From Opitutia bacterium (GTDB lineage Bacteria; Verrucomicrobiota; Verrucomicrobiae; Opitutales; Opitutaceae), in NCBI GenBank assembly GCA_947442255.1, contig CANEVO010000023.1:1-39803 (forward strand): a stretch of DNA of 39,803 bases, in the 5' to 3' direction. Both the position numbers and the translations under genes were made by a program. Shown in pieces: positions 25,317 to 33,482 of the stretch (position 1 is the stretch's first letter; each line of letters opens with the position of its first letter). The notes below the pieces were generated by a model. It saw only the letters and a program-made list of their open reading frames with translations. It had not been told where the DNA came from and ran no database searches.

Positions 25317-26834
25317 ATGCGCTCGCCCCTCCTCTCTACCCTGCTCGCCGCCGCCGTCGTCGCTGTGGCGTTCGTGACGCCTCAACTTCAAGCTCAGTCG
25401 CCCGCCAAACCCAATGTCGTGTTGCTGATGGGTGACGATCACGGCTGGGACGAAACCGCCTACAACGGCCACCCTTATCTCAAGACCCCGGTGCTCGACC
25501 AGATGGCGCGCACCGGGCTTCGCCTCAATCGCTTCTACTCGGGCGGCTCGAGTTGCTCCCCCACCCGCGCCACGATCATCACCGGCCGTCATCACCTGCG
25601 ATCGGGCGTCTTCAATCCGGGATGGTCCACGCGCCCCGAGGAAATCGGCCTCGCCAAAATCATGAAACAGGCCGGCTACGCCACCGGCCACTTCGGCAAA
25701 TGGCATCTCGGACCCGTCAAGGCCGACTCGCCCACCAATCCCGGCGCCATGGGCTTCGATACCTGGCTCTCCCACGATAATTTCTTCGAACTGGATCCCG
25801 TCATGTCACGCAACGGCGGCGCGCCCGAGAAGTTCAAGGGCGAGAGCTCCGAGATCATCATCGCCGAGGCGATCAAGTTCATCAACCAGGCGAAGAAGGA
25901 CGGAAAGCCGTTCTTCGTCGTGGTCTGGTTCGGTTCGCCGCACGAACCCTACCAGGCGCTGCCGAAGGACCTCGCCCTCTATGATAATCTGCCCGCGACG
26001 TTCGGGGCGAAGCAGGTCAGCCTGACGTCCAACGAAACCGGCGGCGTGGTTAACCGGCTCCAGCGCGACGTGCTGCGCGAACGCTTCGCCGAGATCACCG
26101 CGATGGATCGCTCGATCGGCCAGCTTCGCGAGCATCTCGGGCAGGAGAAGCTCCGCGAGAACACGCTGCTCTGGTACATCGGTGACAACGGCACGCCGCA
26201 GGAGGCCGTCGCGACCGTGCCGTTCCGCGGCTGGAAGGGTGCCGTCTACGAAGGCGGCATCCGCGTGCCTGCCGTCATCGAGTGGCCCGCGCGCCTGCGC
26301 CAGCCACGCGTGAGCGACGTGAATACGGTCAGTAGCGACATCTTCACCACCCTCTGCGATCTCGCCGGCCAGCCGCTGCCGAAGCGGCCCATCGACGGCC
26401 TCAGCCTCGTGGGCCTCTTCGATGGCAGGATGACCTCCCGCCCGACCCCGATCGGCTTCTGGAACGGCGGCGAAGCCCGGCCCGCCGGCGCCAAGCCCTA
26501 CCTCGCGCCCGATGCGCAGGTTGGCACAACCCCGCTCGTGAAGCTCGATCCCGAGGGGCGGGCGACGCGCAATTTCCTCAACTTCCACTACTCGGAGATC
26601 AAGGAGTCCGACTTCGGCCGCGCCCGCGCCCTCCTCGACAATCAGTACAAGCTCGTGATCAACGGCGGTCAGGGCACCGGCAAGGAACTCTTCGACGTCC
26701 GCGCCGACCCGGCCGAGAAAAACAACGTCATCGCCGCCCACCCCGATATCGCCGCAAAAATGGAGCAGCAGCTCCGCGCCTGGCAGCAATCGGTGCTCAC
26801 GAGCCTGACGGGGGCTGATTACCGGGGAAACTAA
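25317..26834 (+). CDS. Secreted type I sulfatase (CSPTR)
   Basis: 505 residues with a Sec signal (STLLAAAVVAVAFVTPQLQA). PNVVLLMGDDHGWDETAYNG carries the first metal Asp pair. The formylglycine motif is C80-S-P-T-R in SSCSPTRATIITGRHHLRSG. Then come GHFGKWHLGPVK, YIGDNGTPQEAV (second metal site) and FRGWKGAVYEGGIRVPAVIE. The C-terminus has KELFDVRADPAEKNNVIA. All catalytic landmarks are intact, unlike the variant motif of the sulfatase at 16232. The substrate cannot be told. It is divergent from the cytochrome/PQQ operon; the two start codons are 128 bases apart, so they may share a control region. The frame is open back to 25179, overlapping the cytochrome gene, but the ATG at 25317 begins the signal. 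Confidence 0.92.
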   Translation: MRSPLLSTLLAAAVVAVAFVTPQLQAQSPAKPNVVLLMGDDHGWDETAYNGHPYLKTPVLDQMARTGLRLNRFYSGGSSCSPTRATIITGRHHLRSGVFNPGWSTRPEEIGLAKIMKQAGYATGHFGKWHLGPVKADSPTNPGAMGFDTWLSHDNFFELDPVMSRNGGAPEKFKGESSEIIIAEAIKFINQAKKDGKPFFVVVWFGSPHEPYQALPKDLALYDNLPATFGAKQVSLTSNETGGVVNRLQRDVLRERFAEITAMDRSIGQLREHLGQEKLRENTLLWYIGDNGTPQEAVATVPFRGWKGAVYEGGIRVPAVIEWPARLRQPRVSDVNTVSSDIFTTLCDLAGQPLPKRPIDGLSLVGLFDGRMTSRPTPIGFWNGGEARPAGAKPYLAPDAQVGTTPLVKLDPEGRATRNFLNFHYSEIKESDFGRARALLDNQYKLVINGGQGTGKELFDVRADPAEKNNVIAAHPDIAAKMEQQLRAWQQSVLTSLTGADYRGN

Positions 26835-26851
26835 AGCGATTGGGAACGGCC

Positions 26852-26944
26852 GTAGCCAACCGGGCGTGGACGAGGCACGCCCCTACACGCTAAACAGCTT
26901 TTGTAGGGGCGTGCCTCGTGCACGCCCGACGTCTGGTCGGCTAC
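26852..26944. repeat. Palindromic element family A, copy 2
   Basis: Arms 26861-26887 and 26902-26928 match at 26 of 27 positions. The outer GTAGCC/GGCTAC ends are as in copy 1 (11006-11094). It starts 17 bases after the sulfatase stop. The sequences just outside both copies are also similar (AACGGCTC on the right), so the unit may be longer than the palindrome. Confidence 0.85.
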
Positions 26945-26991
26945 GCGCTAACTCAACGGCTCCGGGACCCGGGCTCGCAACCTCACATTTA

Positions 26992-27015
26992 GGGCCGGCG
27001 CCCGGCGCCGGCCCC
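26992..27015. repeat. GGCCGGCGCC palindrome (family J), copy 2
   Basis: GC-rich hairpin with an almost perfect 11-base arm; sister of 19191-19212. Lies between family A copy 2 and the isomerase gene. Confidence 0.75.
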
Positions 27016-27063
27016 ACCGCGGAAAAGTATCCCAATCGGAGGAGATCGGTCTAGAGGTCGTTC

Positions 27064-28005
27064 ATGTCCGCCCACCCCGCCCCACTCTCCCGCCGCGACT
27101 GGTTGAAGTCCGCCTTCGCCGCCGCGGCCGCCAGCTCATTCACGTCTCCCCTCCTCGCCGCCACCACTGCCGTGACGCCACCGCGCCGGGTCACCGTCGG
27201 CGCGCACGCTTGGGTCTATGCGGCGACGCATCCAGGCAACGACTACACGCCGGTGCTCCCGCAGGTGTTCGCCGACTTCAAGGCGGCGGGTTTCGACGCG
27301 ATCGAGCTCATGCACACGGTGCTGCGGCACGACGATTCCGCGCCCCGCATCCGGGAACTGTCGCAGCGTCACCAACTGCCCGTGATCGGCACGTCGTTCA
27401 CCGGCGCGATGTGGGACCGCGAACAGCATGGCATCGTCCTCGCGTATGCCCGGACGATCCTCGGCAACATTTCGAAGGTCGGTGGCCGGACGTTCGGCAC
27501 GTCAGTGGGGCAACTGCGCGGTGTTCCACCCGGCACGCGCAAGTCCGAGGCCCAGCTGGATGCGCAGGCGGAGTGCCTGCGCCAGGTAATCGCCCTCGGC
27601 CGCGATCTCGGGGTCGTCGTCAACCTGCACAACCACACCTACGAGGTCGAAAACGATTACCACGATCTCAATGGCACGCTCGCGCGCATCCCCGACGCGA
27701 AGCTCGGACCCGACCTAAACTGGCTCATCCGCGGCGGCGGCAACCCCGTCGAGTTCATCCGCCGGCACGGAAAGCGGATCGTGTTCCTGCACCTGCGCGA
27801 TCAGGCCGCCAGTGGACGCTGGGGGGAGTCGATGGGCGAAGGCGCGACCGACTTCACCGCGATCGGCGCCGCGTTGCATGACGTCGGCTTTTCCAGCGAC
27901 GCCGTGATCGAGCTCGCCCACGAAAAGGACTTCCAGCCCACCCGCCCGTTCCGCGAAAGCTTCCGGCTCAGCCGCGAGCACGTCCGGAAGACGATGGGAT
28001 TTTGA
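27064..28005 (+). CDS. Tat-exported sugar phosphate isomerase/epimerase-like protein
   Basis: 313 residues. A twin-arginine signal (LSRRDWLKSAFAAAAASSFT) ends near LLAATT. The mature domain is an AP-endonuclease-2-type TIM barrel (xylose-isomerase-like): FKAAGFDAIELMHTVL, LPVIGTSFTGAMWD, LGVVVNLHNHTYEVENDYHD, LGPDLNWLIRGG, IVFLHLRDQ and SSDAVIELAHEKDF. The HNH, DLNW and HLRD residues match the usual metal-binding set. Such exported members are common in Verrucomicrobia and Bacteroidetes; 3-keto-glycoside or sugar epimerisation is known for some, but no substrate can be assigned. It converges on the class II aldolase gene. Confidence 0.88.
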   Translation: MSAHPAPLSRRDWLKSAFAAAAASSFTSPLLAATTAVTPPRRVTVGAHAWVYAATHPGNDYTPVLPQVFADFKAAGFDAIELMHTVLRHDDSAPRIRELSQRHQLPVIGTSFTGAMWDREQHGIVLAYARTILGNISKVGGRTFGTSVGQLRGVPPGTRKSEAQLDAQAECLRQVIALGRDLGVVVNLHNHTYEVENDYHDLNGTLARIPDAKLGPDLNWLIRGGGNPVEFIRRHGKRIVFLHLRDQAASGRWGESMGEGATDFTAIGAALHDVGFSSDAVIELAHEKDFQPTRPFRESFRLSREHVRKTMGF

Positions 28006-28073
28006 ACTGCGGGTGGAGTTTGGGGTTCGGGGCTGCCTGGGTTCTGCGTTTCGAAGGATGCTGTCTGGTCGGA

Positions 28074-28100
28074 GTGGCATGGGTCTCCAGACCCATGAAC
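28074..28100. repeat. Family B half copy
   Basis: GTGGCATGGGTCTCCAGACC then CATGAAC. The core CATGGGTCT/AGACCCATG (28078-28097) is a perfect nine-base-arm hairpin. It corresponds to the left end of the longer family B elements. Confidence 0.7.
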
Positions 28101-28194
28101 ACCGTGCTGGATGCAGGGCCGCGCGATTCCGCTCGGCGCGAACACCACGGGCCGCCGCTCTCAACCCTCAACTCTCATCTCTCCGCATCCCCCT

Positions 28195-28962
28195 TCACCG
28201 CCGATAATCCGCTCCCTGCGCAGCGATCATCCGGCGCAGGGCATCCCATTCAGGCACGCCGTACTCCGGGGTCGCGCGCGCTTTCTTATAGCGCGCCGCC
28301 GCCGCCGCGATGATCGCCGGCTCCATCAGGATCGGCGGCTCGCCCAGCGTACGCGCGATCAGCTCCAATTCGCAGGCCCGCTCCAGGAGATAAAGCCGGC
28401 GCAAGGTCCCGGGAATGGTCGCGCCCACGGTCATCAATCCGTGATTCTGCAGGATGACGCAGCCGCCCTGCTGGCAACTCACGCCGAGGGCGTCGCACTC
28501 CTCCCGCGTCGCGGGCATTCCATACGGGTGATACACGAGATCGTCGTACACATGCAGCGCGTCCTGGCTGATCGGACGCAGCCAGCGCCGTACCAGTGAG
28601 ACGCCCGCGCCCGCCCGGGTGTGGGTGTGCATCACGCAATTCACATCCGGTCGCGCCCGATAGACACCGCTGTGAATCGTGAAACCGGCGGCGTTATAAC
28701 GCCCCTGGCGCTGGCCGATCACGCGTCCGTCCAAATCCATCTTGAGCAGGCCCGAGGCCGTGATCTCGTGAAAGAGATCGCCGTGATGATTGATCAGGAA
28801 GGTCCCCGGCTCTCCCGGCACGCGCACCGACATGTGCGTTTCCAGCAGATCCGTCCATCCGAGGTACTCGACGATTCGATACAACGCCGCGAGATCGCAG
28901 CGCGCCTCCCATTCAGCGGGGCTTGTGTCGGTGGGAGGTGGGGCGGAGGCGGGCGTCGTCAT
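28195..28962 (-). CDS. Class II aldolase/adducin-family protein
   Basis: 255 residues from ATG 28962. A class II aldolase fold is seen in CDLAALYRIVEYLGWTDLLE, THMSVRVPG, FLINHHGDLFHEITASGLLK and CVMHTHTRAGAGVS, in which the HTH pair are metal ligands. VILQNHGLMTVGATIPGTLR adds the third His. Most resemble short-chain class II aldolase-like proteins annotated as adducin-type, whose substrates range from sugar phosphates to hydroxyketones. The Glu of the classical fuculose-phosphate aldolase site is not evident, so aldolase activity is unsure. Cytoplasmic. Converges on the isomerase with about 190 bases between them; a CT-rich repeat (28156-28186) is just after its stop. Confidence 0.88.
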   Translation of the reverse strand: MTTPASAPPPTDTSPAEWEARCDLAALYRIVEYLGWTDLLETHMSVRVPGEPGTFLINHHGDLFHEITASGLLKMDLDGRVIGQRQGRYNAAGFTIHSGVYRARPDVNCVMHTHTRAGAGVSLVRRWLRPISQDALHVYDDLVYHPYGMPATREECDALGVSCQQGGCVILQNHGLMTVGATIPGTLRRLYLLERACELELIARTLGEPPILMEPAIIAAAAARYKKARATPEYGVPEWDALRRMIAAQGADYRR

Positions 28963-29213
28963 AAGGCGGAAAATTCCACGCATCACGAATCCAGCCGGCC
29001 CCTGTCCGCAAGGTCGGAGTTGGTGTATTCGGTCCCATGCCTGCCCTCAGATTTGCACAGAAGCCAAACCAAGACCCATCCAAGGTTCCGGTCGAAGGGG
29101 CTGCCTTGGATCGACCTTGGATTGCCTCCTGTGAAATGGATTGGGGCGGCTTGGATTTTTGGAGGATACACCATGGCTTGAGCCATGAAGCCAGGAGTCT
29201 AGGACTCGATGCC

Positions 29214-29238
29214 GTGGCTGCGAGCGTGAGCGAGTGGC
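29214..29238. repeat. Family D, copy 2
   Basis: GTGGCTGCGAGCGTGAGCGA followed by GTGGC, identical to 36954-36978 and inverted relative to 19320-19344. Confidence 0.8.
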
Positions 29239-29265
29239 TGCCGCCACAGAAAGGCAGAAGCCGGG

Positions 29266-29326
29266 CGAGTTCACGCGAAGTCGCGAAGCCTGAGCCTTTC
29301 TTCGCGCCTTCGCGGCTTCGCGTGAG
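29266..29326. repeat. CGCGAAG-type hairpin (family E), copy 2
   Basis: Left arm CGAGTTCACGCGAAGTCGCG, right arm CTTCGCGCCTTCGCGGCTTC and GCGTGAG. The arms pair imperfectly over about 19 bases. The left end is nearly identical to 16041-16060. Confidence 0.8.
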
Positions 29327-29369
29327 ATCTGGATTGCTTGAGCGGGCTCTCCAGGAGCCGACCGTGGAA

Positions 29370-29440
29370 AAAAGGGGTCAGCCTGTTACATGTTACAAAC
29401 CGATCCGCATTCTGTAACATGTAACAGGCTGACCTCTTTT
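29370..29440. repeat. Long GGGTCAGCCTGTTACATG hairpin, REP-like
   Basis: Arms 29370-29397 and 29413-29440 match at 27 of 28 positions around a 15-base loop. The left arm reads AAAAGGGGTCAGCCTGTTAC and on to ATGTTACA. The GGGGTCAG head is the kind seen at REP elements mobilised by RAYT-type transposases, but no transposase is in the window. Confidence 0.88.
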
Positions 29441-29470
29441 AGAACTTCCCGTCCTTCAAATCCGATACCC

Positions 29471-29550
29471 AAAAAGAGGGTCAGCGCTGATCTGCATCAA
29501 CGGCGGGGCGATCGACGGAATCGCCACCTCGGCTGATGCAGATTTGCGCG
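29471..29550. repeat. Second GGGTCAGC-headed imperfect hairpin
   Basis: Begins AAAAAGAGGGTCAGCGCTGA. ATCTGCATCA (29490-29499) pairs with TGATGCAGAT (29534-29543), and GGCGAT pairs with ATCGCC inside. The head matches that of the neighbouring element at 29370, suggesting two members of one family side by side, 35 bases before the TonB-like stop. Confidence 0.65.
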
Positions 29551-29575
29551 GAAGAGACACGATAGGAGTCCCGGT

Positions 29576-29935
29576 TCAGGCCTGCGGCACGATCTCCAGC
29601 GGAAGCACGAAGCGCTTCGTCTCCAGGTTGGACGTGTTCTGGGTCAGATCGAAGCGCCACTGGCTGAAGGCCGCGGCAATCTGATCCTTCACCGCGCGGT
29701 CCGCGTTGGCGTGGATCGTGATGTCGCGAGGCTGGCCGGACGCATCTACCGAGAACTCGATGTTGACCGTGGAGCGCATGAACGAGCGGGGCAGGTCCGT
29801 CGGGTTGACGATCTTCGACGGCACGAGCTTCGCCGCGACCTCCTGGTGGCGGGTGCTGTTCGGGCTGAAAGCGAAGGCCGGGCTGCTGAGGACGATGGCC
29901 GCGAGGACGGCGAGGAGAGTGGTGGACTTGTTCAT
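29576..29935 (-). CDS. Small secreted TonB-C-terminal-like protein
   Basis: 119 residues from ATG 29935. The N-terminus is a good Sec signal (NKSTTLLAVLAAIVLSSPAF, cleaved after AFA). The mature part of about 95 residues follows the TonB C-terminal pattern: VNIEFSVDASGQPRDITIHA, then AFSQWRFDL and a final RFVLPLEIV ('V.F.VD..G.......V....A...WRF.P.......V..P..I'). It lacks the membrane anchor and proline-rich spacer of a true TonB, so it cannot energise a receptor by itself. A GGAG 13 bases before the ATG is a possible ribosome-binding site. No TonB-system gene is adjacent. The frame stays open to 30076, but the longer start has no signal. Confidence 0.78.
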   Translation of the reverse strand: MNKSTTLLAVLAAIVLSSPAFAFSPNSTRHQEVAAKLVPSKIVNPTDLPRSFMRSTVNIEFSVDASGQPRDITIHANADRAVKDQIAAAFSQWRFDLTQNTSNLETKRFVLPLEIVPQA

Positions 29936-30572
29936 TTTATTTGGGGCTCCAGTGCCGGAGCGTGGGATGGATTTTGGTGCTGTCCTCGATTTCCGGAGAC
30001 GTTCCGGGTTGGTCGCGAACTGCGCGCATCCTTTTACACTGTGCGTGCCAACGTGCTTTTCAGTGACGCAAAACATTCGTCCGCACCGGATAAAAGATTT
30101 TTGTGATTTTCCACCGGGCGGATGCGCCGCCCGCCCGAATCAGAAATGAAACTGGCGTTTCCCAACTCCGGGAAATCCAAGGTATTTGAACCACCGAGGC
30201 ACAGAGGAAACCGCGATCTCTGGCTTCCTGATTTCAGGCTCCCTCCGGATTGGTCGAGCTAGGGATTGAGCCTGAAGCCAGAAAGCCAGGAACCTCCCAG
30301 CCAGGTTGACCGCGGATGGCGCGGAGTTCGCGGATAAAGGCGTCGAGCGGGATGCGCCCGGACCAAACCGGGTGGAACCACAGAGGCACAAAGGAAAACC
30401 CGCTTCTCGGTGTCTCGGTGCCTCGGTGGTTCAAGCTGAAGCTGCGGGGATTGATCTGCCGCCGCATCCACTCGCTGGCGCTCGTGGCTACCCGACGACG
30501 CGCCCGCGCTTTCGCTCAGCTTTCAACTCTCAGCTCTCAACCCTCAACTCCGTCCTCTACTTTTCCCCACCC
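29936..30572. other. Intergenic region with family F and H repeats
   Basis: 29936-30140 is the probable control region of the TonB-like gene and has no repeat. 30189-30215 and 30373-30433 are family F units (ACCACCGAGGCACAGAGG, CGGTGTCTCGGTGCCTCGG). A hairpin lies between them at 30221-30288. A half copy of family C is at 30468-30491. A CT-rich stretch at 30519-30556 (CTCTCAACCCTCAACTC) shares 16 bases with 28156-28186. No gene seen. Confidence 0.55.
30221..30288. repeat. TGGCTTCCTGATTTCAGGCTC inverted pair (family H)
   Basis: Arms 30221-30241 and 30268-30288 match at about 18 of 21 positions. Direct relatives (CTGGCTTCAGGCTCA) occur at 10846-10874, 17713-17731 and 18079-18097, usually near family F units. 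Confidence 0.75.
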
Positions 30573-33116
30573 TCAGCGCTGCGCTCCGGTCTTCGCCTTC
30601 ATCCCTTCGAGTTCCGTTTCCGTGTACGGCTCGCTGCGCAGGATGATGTACTCGCGCATGACATTGACGGTCGCCGGGCTCACTGCGGGGGCCTCATGCC
30701 CCCAGCTCCGGCGGATGAATGTCAGCGCCGCTGCCAACGTCTCGCTGCCCAGCATCTCGAGCGGCGGCATCGTGACATTCGTCTTTCCCACTTTTCCCTT
30801 CAGCACGATGCGCGCGAGAAACTCGTCGGACCCCAGCACCCAGGGCGAGTTGACCAGCGGCGCCGCCACGCCGGGCAGACCGCGGCCATCGGGCTGGTGA
30901 CACGCCACGCAAATCGTCGAATATGCCACGCGGCCTTTCTCGAACAGCACCTGCTCCGCTGCCGTCAGCGGAGGCGCGGCGTCGTGCTTCCCGGGCCAGG
31001 TGAGGCGCGTCATCATCTCGCCCGCGCTCTCGGCGATTTCCGGATCCGCCGACTTCGCCGCCGCCGCCATCGCAGTCGGCATCGCGTCGACGTGACGCAG
31101 CCCGGACATCGCGATCCCACGCAGCACCGCGCGGCGCTGCCACAACGGACTGCCCTCGCCGCCCGCCAGCGCGAACAGCCGTTTGACTTCGGCCGACTGG
31201 GCGCCCTCCGCCACCGCCGCCGCGAGCAAATGCAACACCTGCGCATAACCTTCGCCCGCTTCCCGCCACTCCGGCGAGCTGACCAGGCTCTCGAGAAACG
31301 CCAGCTCCCGGCCCGCCAGGCTGCTCACCGCGGACGCCGCGAGAAAGGGAGCGCTCGCGTCGCGCCGCAGTAGGCCCGCCAATGTTGCCTGACGCACTGC
31401 CGGCGGCGCGTCGGCCACAGACAGCGCGAGCTGCACCCGGACTTCGCGCGCGGGATCCGACGAGTGCTTGAGCACCTGCTCCGTCAGCCCGGCCTGACGC
31501 GCGGCGAGAAAGGGTTCGCTCAGCCGAATCGCGGTGGTCCGGATCTTCACCGCCGGATCGTCGAGCAGCGGCGCCAGAATTCCCGGCTCGATCGCCCCGA
31601 GGCCTTCCATTGTCCACAGCGCCTTCAGACGCACAATCTCGCCGGCGTCCCGCGCGAGGGCGACGTCACGCAGTTTCGGCACCACGGATTTGTCTCCGGC
31701 CTCGACAAGCAGCCGTTGCGCGGTGTCGCGCCACCAGCCGTTGGGATGCGACAGCGTGGCGACTAATTCGGCAGGCGTGGCCCGGGACAGCGCCGGCACG
31801 GGGCCGACCGGTTTGCCCTCGTGCACGACCCGGTAGATGCGGCCGTAGCCGAGTCCCTTATCGAGGCCACGCTCGAGGATCTGCCGGCGCAGGAAGGAGG
31901 TCATGTACTGCCGGTGCTGCAAAATGCCGCGATAGAGATCGACGACGTACAAGGTCCCGTCGGGTGCGGTGTAGACATTGGCGGGGCGGAACCGCTCATC
32001 AGTGGAGCGGAGAAACTCGGTTCCGTCATAGGCGTTGCGGCCCCGGAGAATGCCGTCCTCTTCCGTGATGATCGAGCGGCGGACGAGGTTGCCCGCGGGC
32101 TCGGCATTGAAGTAGTTGCCGTTGAACTCCGCCGGAAAATTGTCGCCGCGATAAATCATGGGGCCGCAGGCGGCGTCGAAGTTGCGCATCGAACCGTCAG
32201 GGCGCAGCCGGCCTTCCCAGTAACCGCGGTTGACGCCGGGATTGGGCCGCGCGGGCCAGACGGTCTGGACGCTGTTGACCTGGTAATTCACCCCGCTGGT
32301 CGGGCTGCCGGCGCGGGGCGACAGGACGAGATTCGGGTTCCGCGCGGGATAATGAGGCGGAATGAGATCGGCGCGAAAATGATCCTCGTTCGAATTCGTA
32401 TAGAGACGTCCCCAGTCATCCATCCCCTGCCCCCACTGGCCGCGCAAGGTCACCGGCGAGCTGATCCACTTGCCGTCCTGCAGGCGCCACCGACGGCCAT
32501 AGCCGGAGCCCACGAGCCAGTTGTCGAGGCCCCAGATAAGCGCGTTGGCGCCGATTTCCGGGTTGCGCTCCGGCAGCGAAAAATCGGTGGCGATGGCTGT
32601 CTTTTCGTCGGCCTTGCCGTCGCCATCCGTGTCGCGCGTGAACCACAGGTTCGGCGGATCACCGATCAGGACGCCGTCGCGCAGGACCTTGATCGTGCGC
32701 GGGAGACCGAGCCCCTCCATGTAGACGGTGCTCTTGTCCATCTTGCCGTCCTTGTTGGTGTCCTCGAGGACCACGACGCGGTTGATCCGCTGGTTCTCCC
32801 CCTTGCCGTCGATGTCCGGCATGTAACTCCGCATCTCGATGACCCAGATCCGGCCATCGGGATCGAAGTCGAGGGCGACGGGCTCGTGAATCAGCGGTTC
32901 CGACGCCACGAGTTCGATCCGAAATCCCGGCTGAAGCTTAAAGGTCTGGAGGGCCTCCTGCGGTGAAAGCACCGGGGCGGGGCGAATGAATTCGGGATTC
33001 GGCGGCTTCTGTTCCATGCCCGGGCTGTCGCGCTGGTCGCCCATCTGGGCCGCCAACGGCAACGTCGAGCAGGCAGCAATCACCGTAACCAGGACCTGAC
33101 GGGCAAAAGCATTCAT
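30573..33116 (-). CDS. PVC-type haem-binding membrane-bound dehydrogenase-like protein with HEAT-like and cytochrome c domains
   Basis: 847 residues from ATG 33116. A Sec signal (RQVLVTVIAACSTLPLAAQ) is followed by FKLQPGFRIELVASEPLIHE, VALDFDPDGRIWVIEMRSYM and DTNKDGKMDKSTVYMEGL, the six-bladed propeller of the PVC 'membrane-bound dehydrogenase' family (about 40-430). VYTAPDGTLYVVDLYRGILQ closes it. A HEAT-like helical region spans about 470-720. The C-terminus is a cytochrome c with CVACH at about residues 735-739 in YSTICVACHQPDGRGLPG and a distal MPP (VTMPPLEML). Exported electron transfer is likely, but no substrate is known for the family. The frame is open to 33320, but ATG 33116 starts the signal peptide. 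Confidence 0.9.
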   Translation of the reverse strand: MNAFARQVLVTVIAACSTLPLAAQMGDQRDSPGMEQKPPNPEFIRPAPVLSPQEALQTFKLQPGFRIELVASEPLIHEPVALDFDPDGRIWVIEMRSYMPDIDGKGENQRINRVVVLEDTNKDGKMDKSTVYMEGLGLPRTIKVLRDGVLIGDPPNLWFTRDTDGDGKADEKTAIATDFSLPERNPEIGANALIWGLDNWLVGSGYGRRWRLQDGKWISSPVTLRGQWGQGMDDWGRLYTNSNEDHFRADLIPPHYPARNPNLVLSPRAGSPTSGVNYQVNSVQTVWPARPNPGVNRGYWEGRLRPDGSMRNFDAACGPMIYRGDNFPAEFNGNYFNAEPAGNLVRRSIITEEDGILRGRNAYDGTEFLRSTDERFRPANVYTAPDGTLYVVDLYRGILQHRQYMTSFLRRQILERGLDKGLGYGRIYRVVHEGKPVGPVPALSRATPAELVATLSHPNGWWRDTAQRLLVEAGDKSVVPKLRDVALARDAGEIVRLKALWTMEGLGAIEPGILAPLLDDPAVKIRTTAIRLSEPFLAARQAGLTEQVLKHSSDPAREVRVQLALSVADAPPAVRQATLAGLLRRDASAPFLAASAVSSLAGRELAFLESLVSSPEWREAGEGYAQVLHLLAAAVAEGAQSAEVKRLFALAGGEGSPLWQRRAVLRGIAMSGLRHVDAMPTAMAAAAKSADPEIAESAGEMMTRLTWPGKHDAAPPLTAAEQVLFEKGRVAYSTICVACHQPDGRGLPGVAAPLVNSPWVLGSDEFLARIVLKGKVGKTNVTMPPLEMLGSETLAAALTFIRRSWGHEAPAVSPATVNVMREYIILRSEPYTETELEGMKAKTGAQR

Positions 33117-33177
33117 GGGAAGGGCCGCACCTTCGCCGCCGCGGAGCCAAAGATAAAGGAATTTGCAGCCGGCCTGG

Positions 33178-33459
33178 TCAGCCAAGCTTGTACTCACGCG
33201 AAGCCGCGAAGGGCGCGAAGCCCGCGCCGGCAATCCCGTGGCTACAGGCGTGAGCAATGCCCCGAGTTCCAACTGGACGAAGCTGGGCCGCCCGGACCGG
33301 GGCGACTGCGACCGTTCCACCGGTCATGTTGAGAAACTCAACTTCGTGCGCGGAGTGCTCGCAGTGAACGTGCACCATCGTGCCCGCGTCGCCGGCGACC
33401 AGCCTCTTAGCAGGCAGATCCTCCGTCAGAACGGCGCTCGTGTGCTCTCTCAGCTTCAT
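33178..33459 (-). CDS. Short DUF4926-like protein with repeat-derived C-terminus
   Basis: 93 residues from ATG 33459. The first 63 residues (KLREHTSAVLTEDLPAKRLV, then AGDAGTMVHVHCEHSAHEVE, then FLNMTGGTVAVAPVRAAQLR) match DUF4926, a small domain normally about 60-75 residues with the pattern 'VVLTEDLP..GL..GD.GTVVHVY.....YEVEF....G.T.AVVTL....LRP'. The remaining 30 residues are translated from a family E repeat and so look added to, or substituted for, the natural end. DUF4926 genes often sit beside DUF6883 genes and are suspected of being toxin-antitoxin-like; no such partner is intact here. It may be a decaying gene. Confidence 0.55.
   Translation of the reverse strand: MKLREHTSAVLTEDLPAKRLVAGDAGTMVHVHCEHSAHEVEFLNMTGGTVAVAPVRAAQLRPVGTRGIAHACSHGIAGAGFAPFAASREYKLG
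33193..33220. repeat. CGCGAAG-type repeat (family E), copy 3
   Basis: CTCACGCGAAGCCGCGAAGG then GCGCGAAG, the single-arm form of the hairpins at 16059 and 29266. It forms the 3' end of the DUF4926 reading frame. Confidence 0.75.
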
Positions 33460-33482
33460 GGTTCGACCGAATCGGCGAGCAT

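Larger units (their letters stand above)
28963..29575. other. Repeat-filled intergenic region before the TonB-like gene
   Basis: No gene recognised. Bases 28963-29210 show no repeat family. Then follow family D (29214-29238), family E (29266-29326) and two GGGTCAGC-headed hairpins (29370-29440 and 29471-29550). Both flanking genes are on the minus strand. The region carries the promoter of the class II aldolase, but no boxes stand out. Confidence 0.5.
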
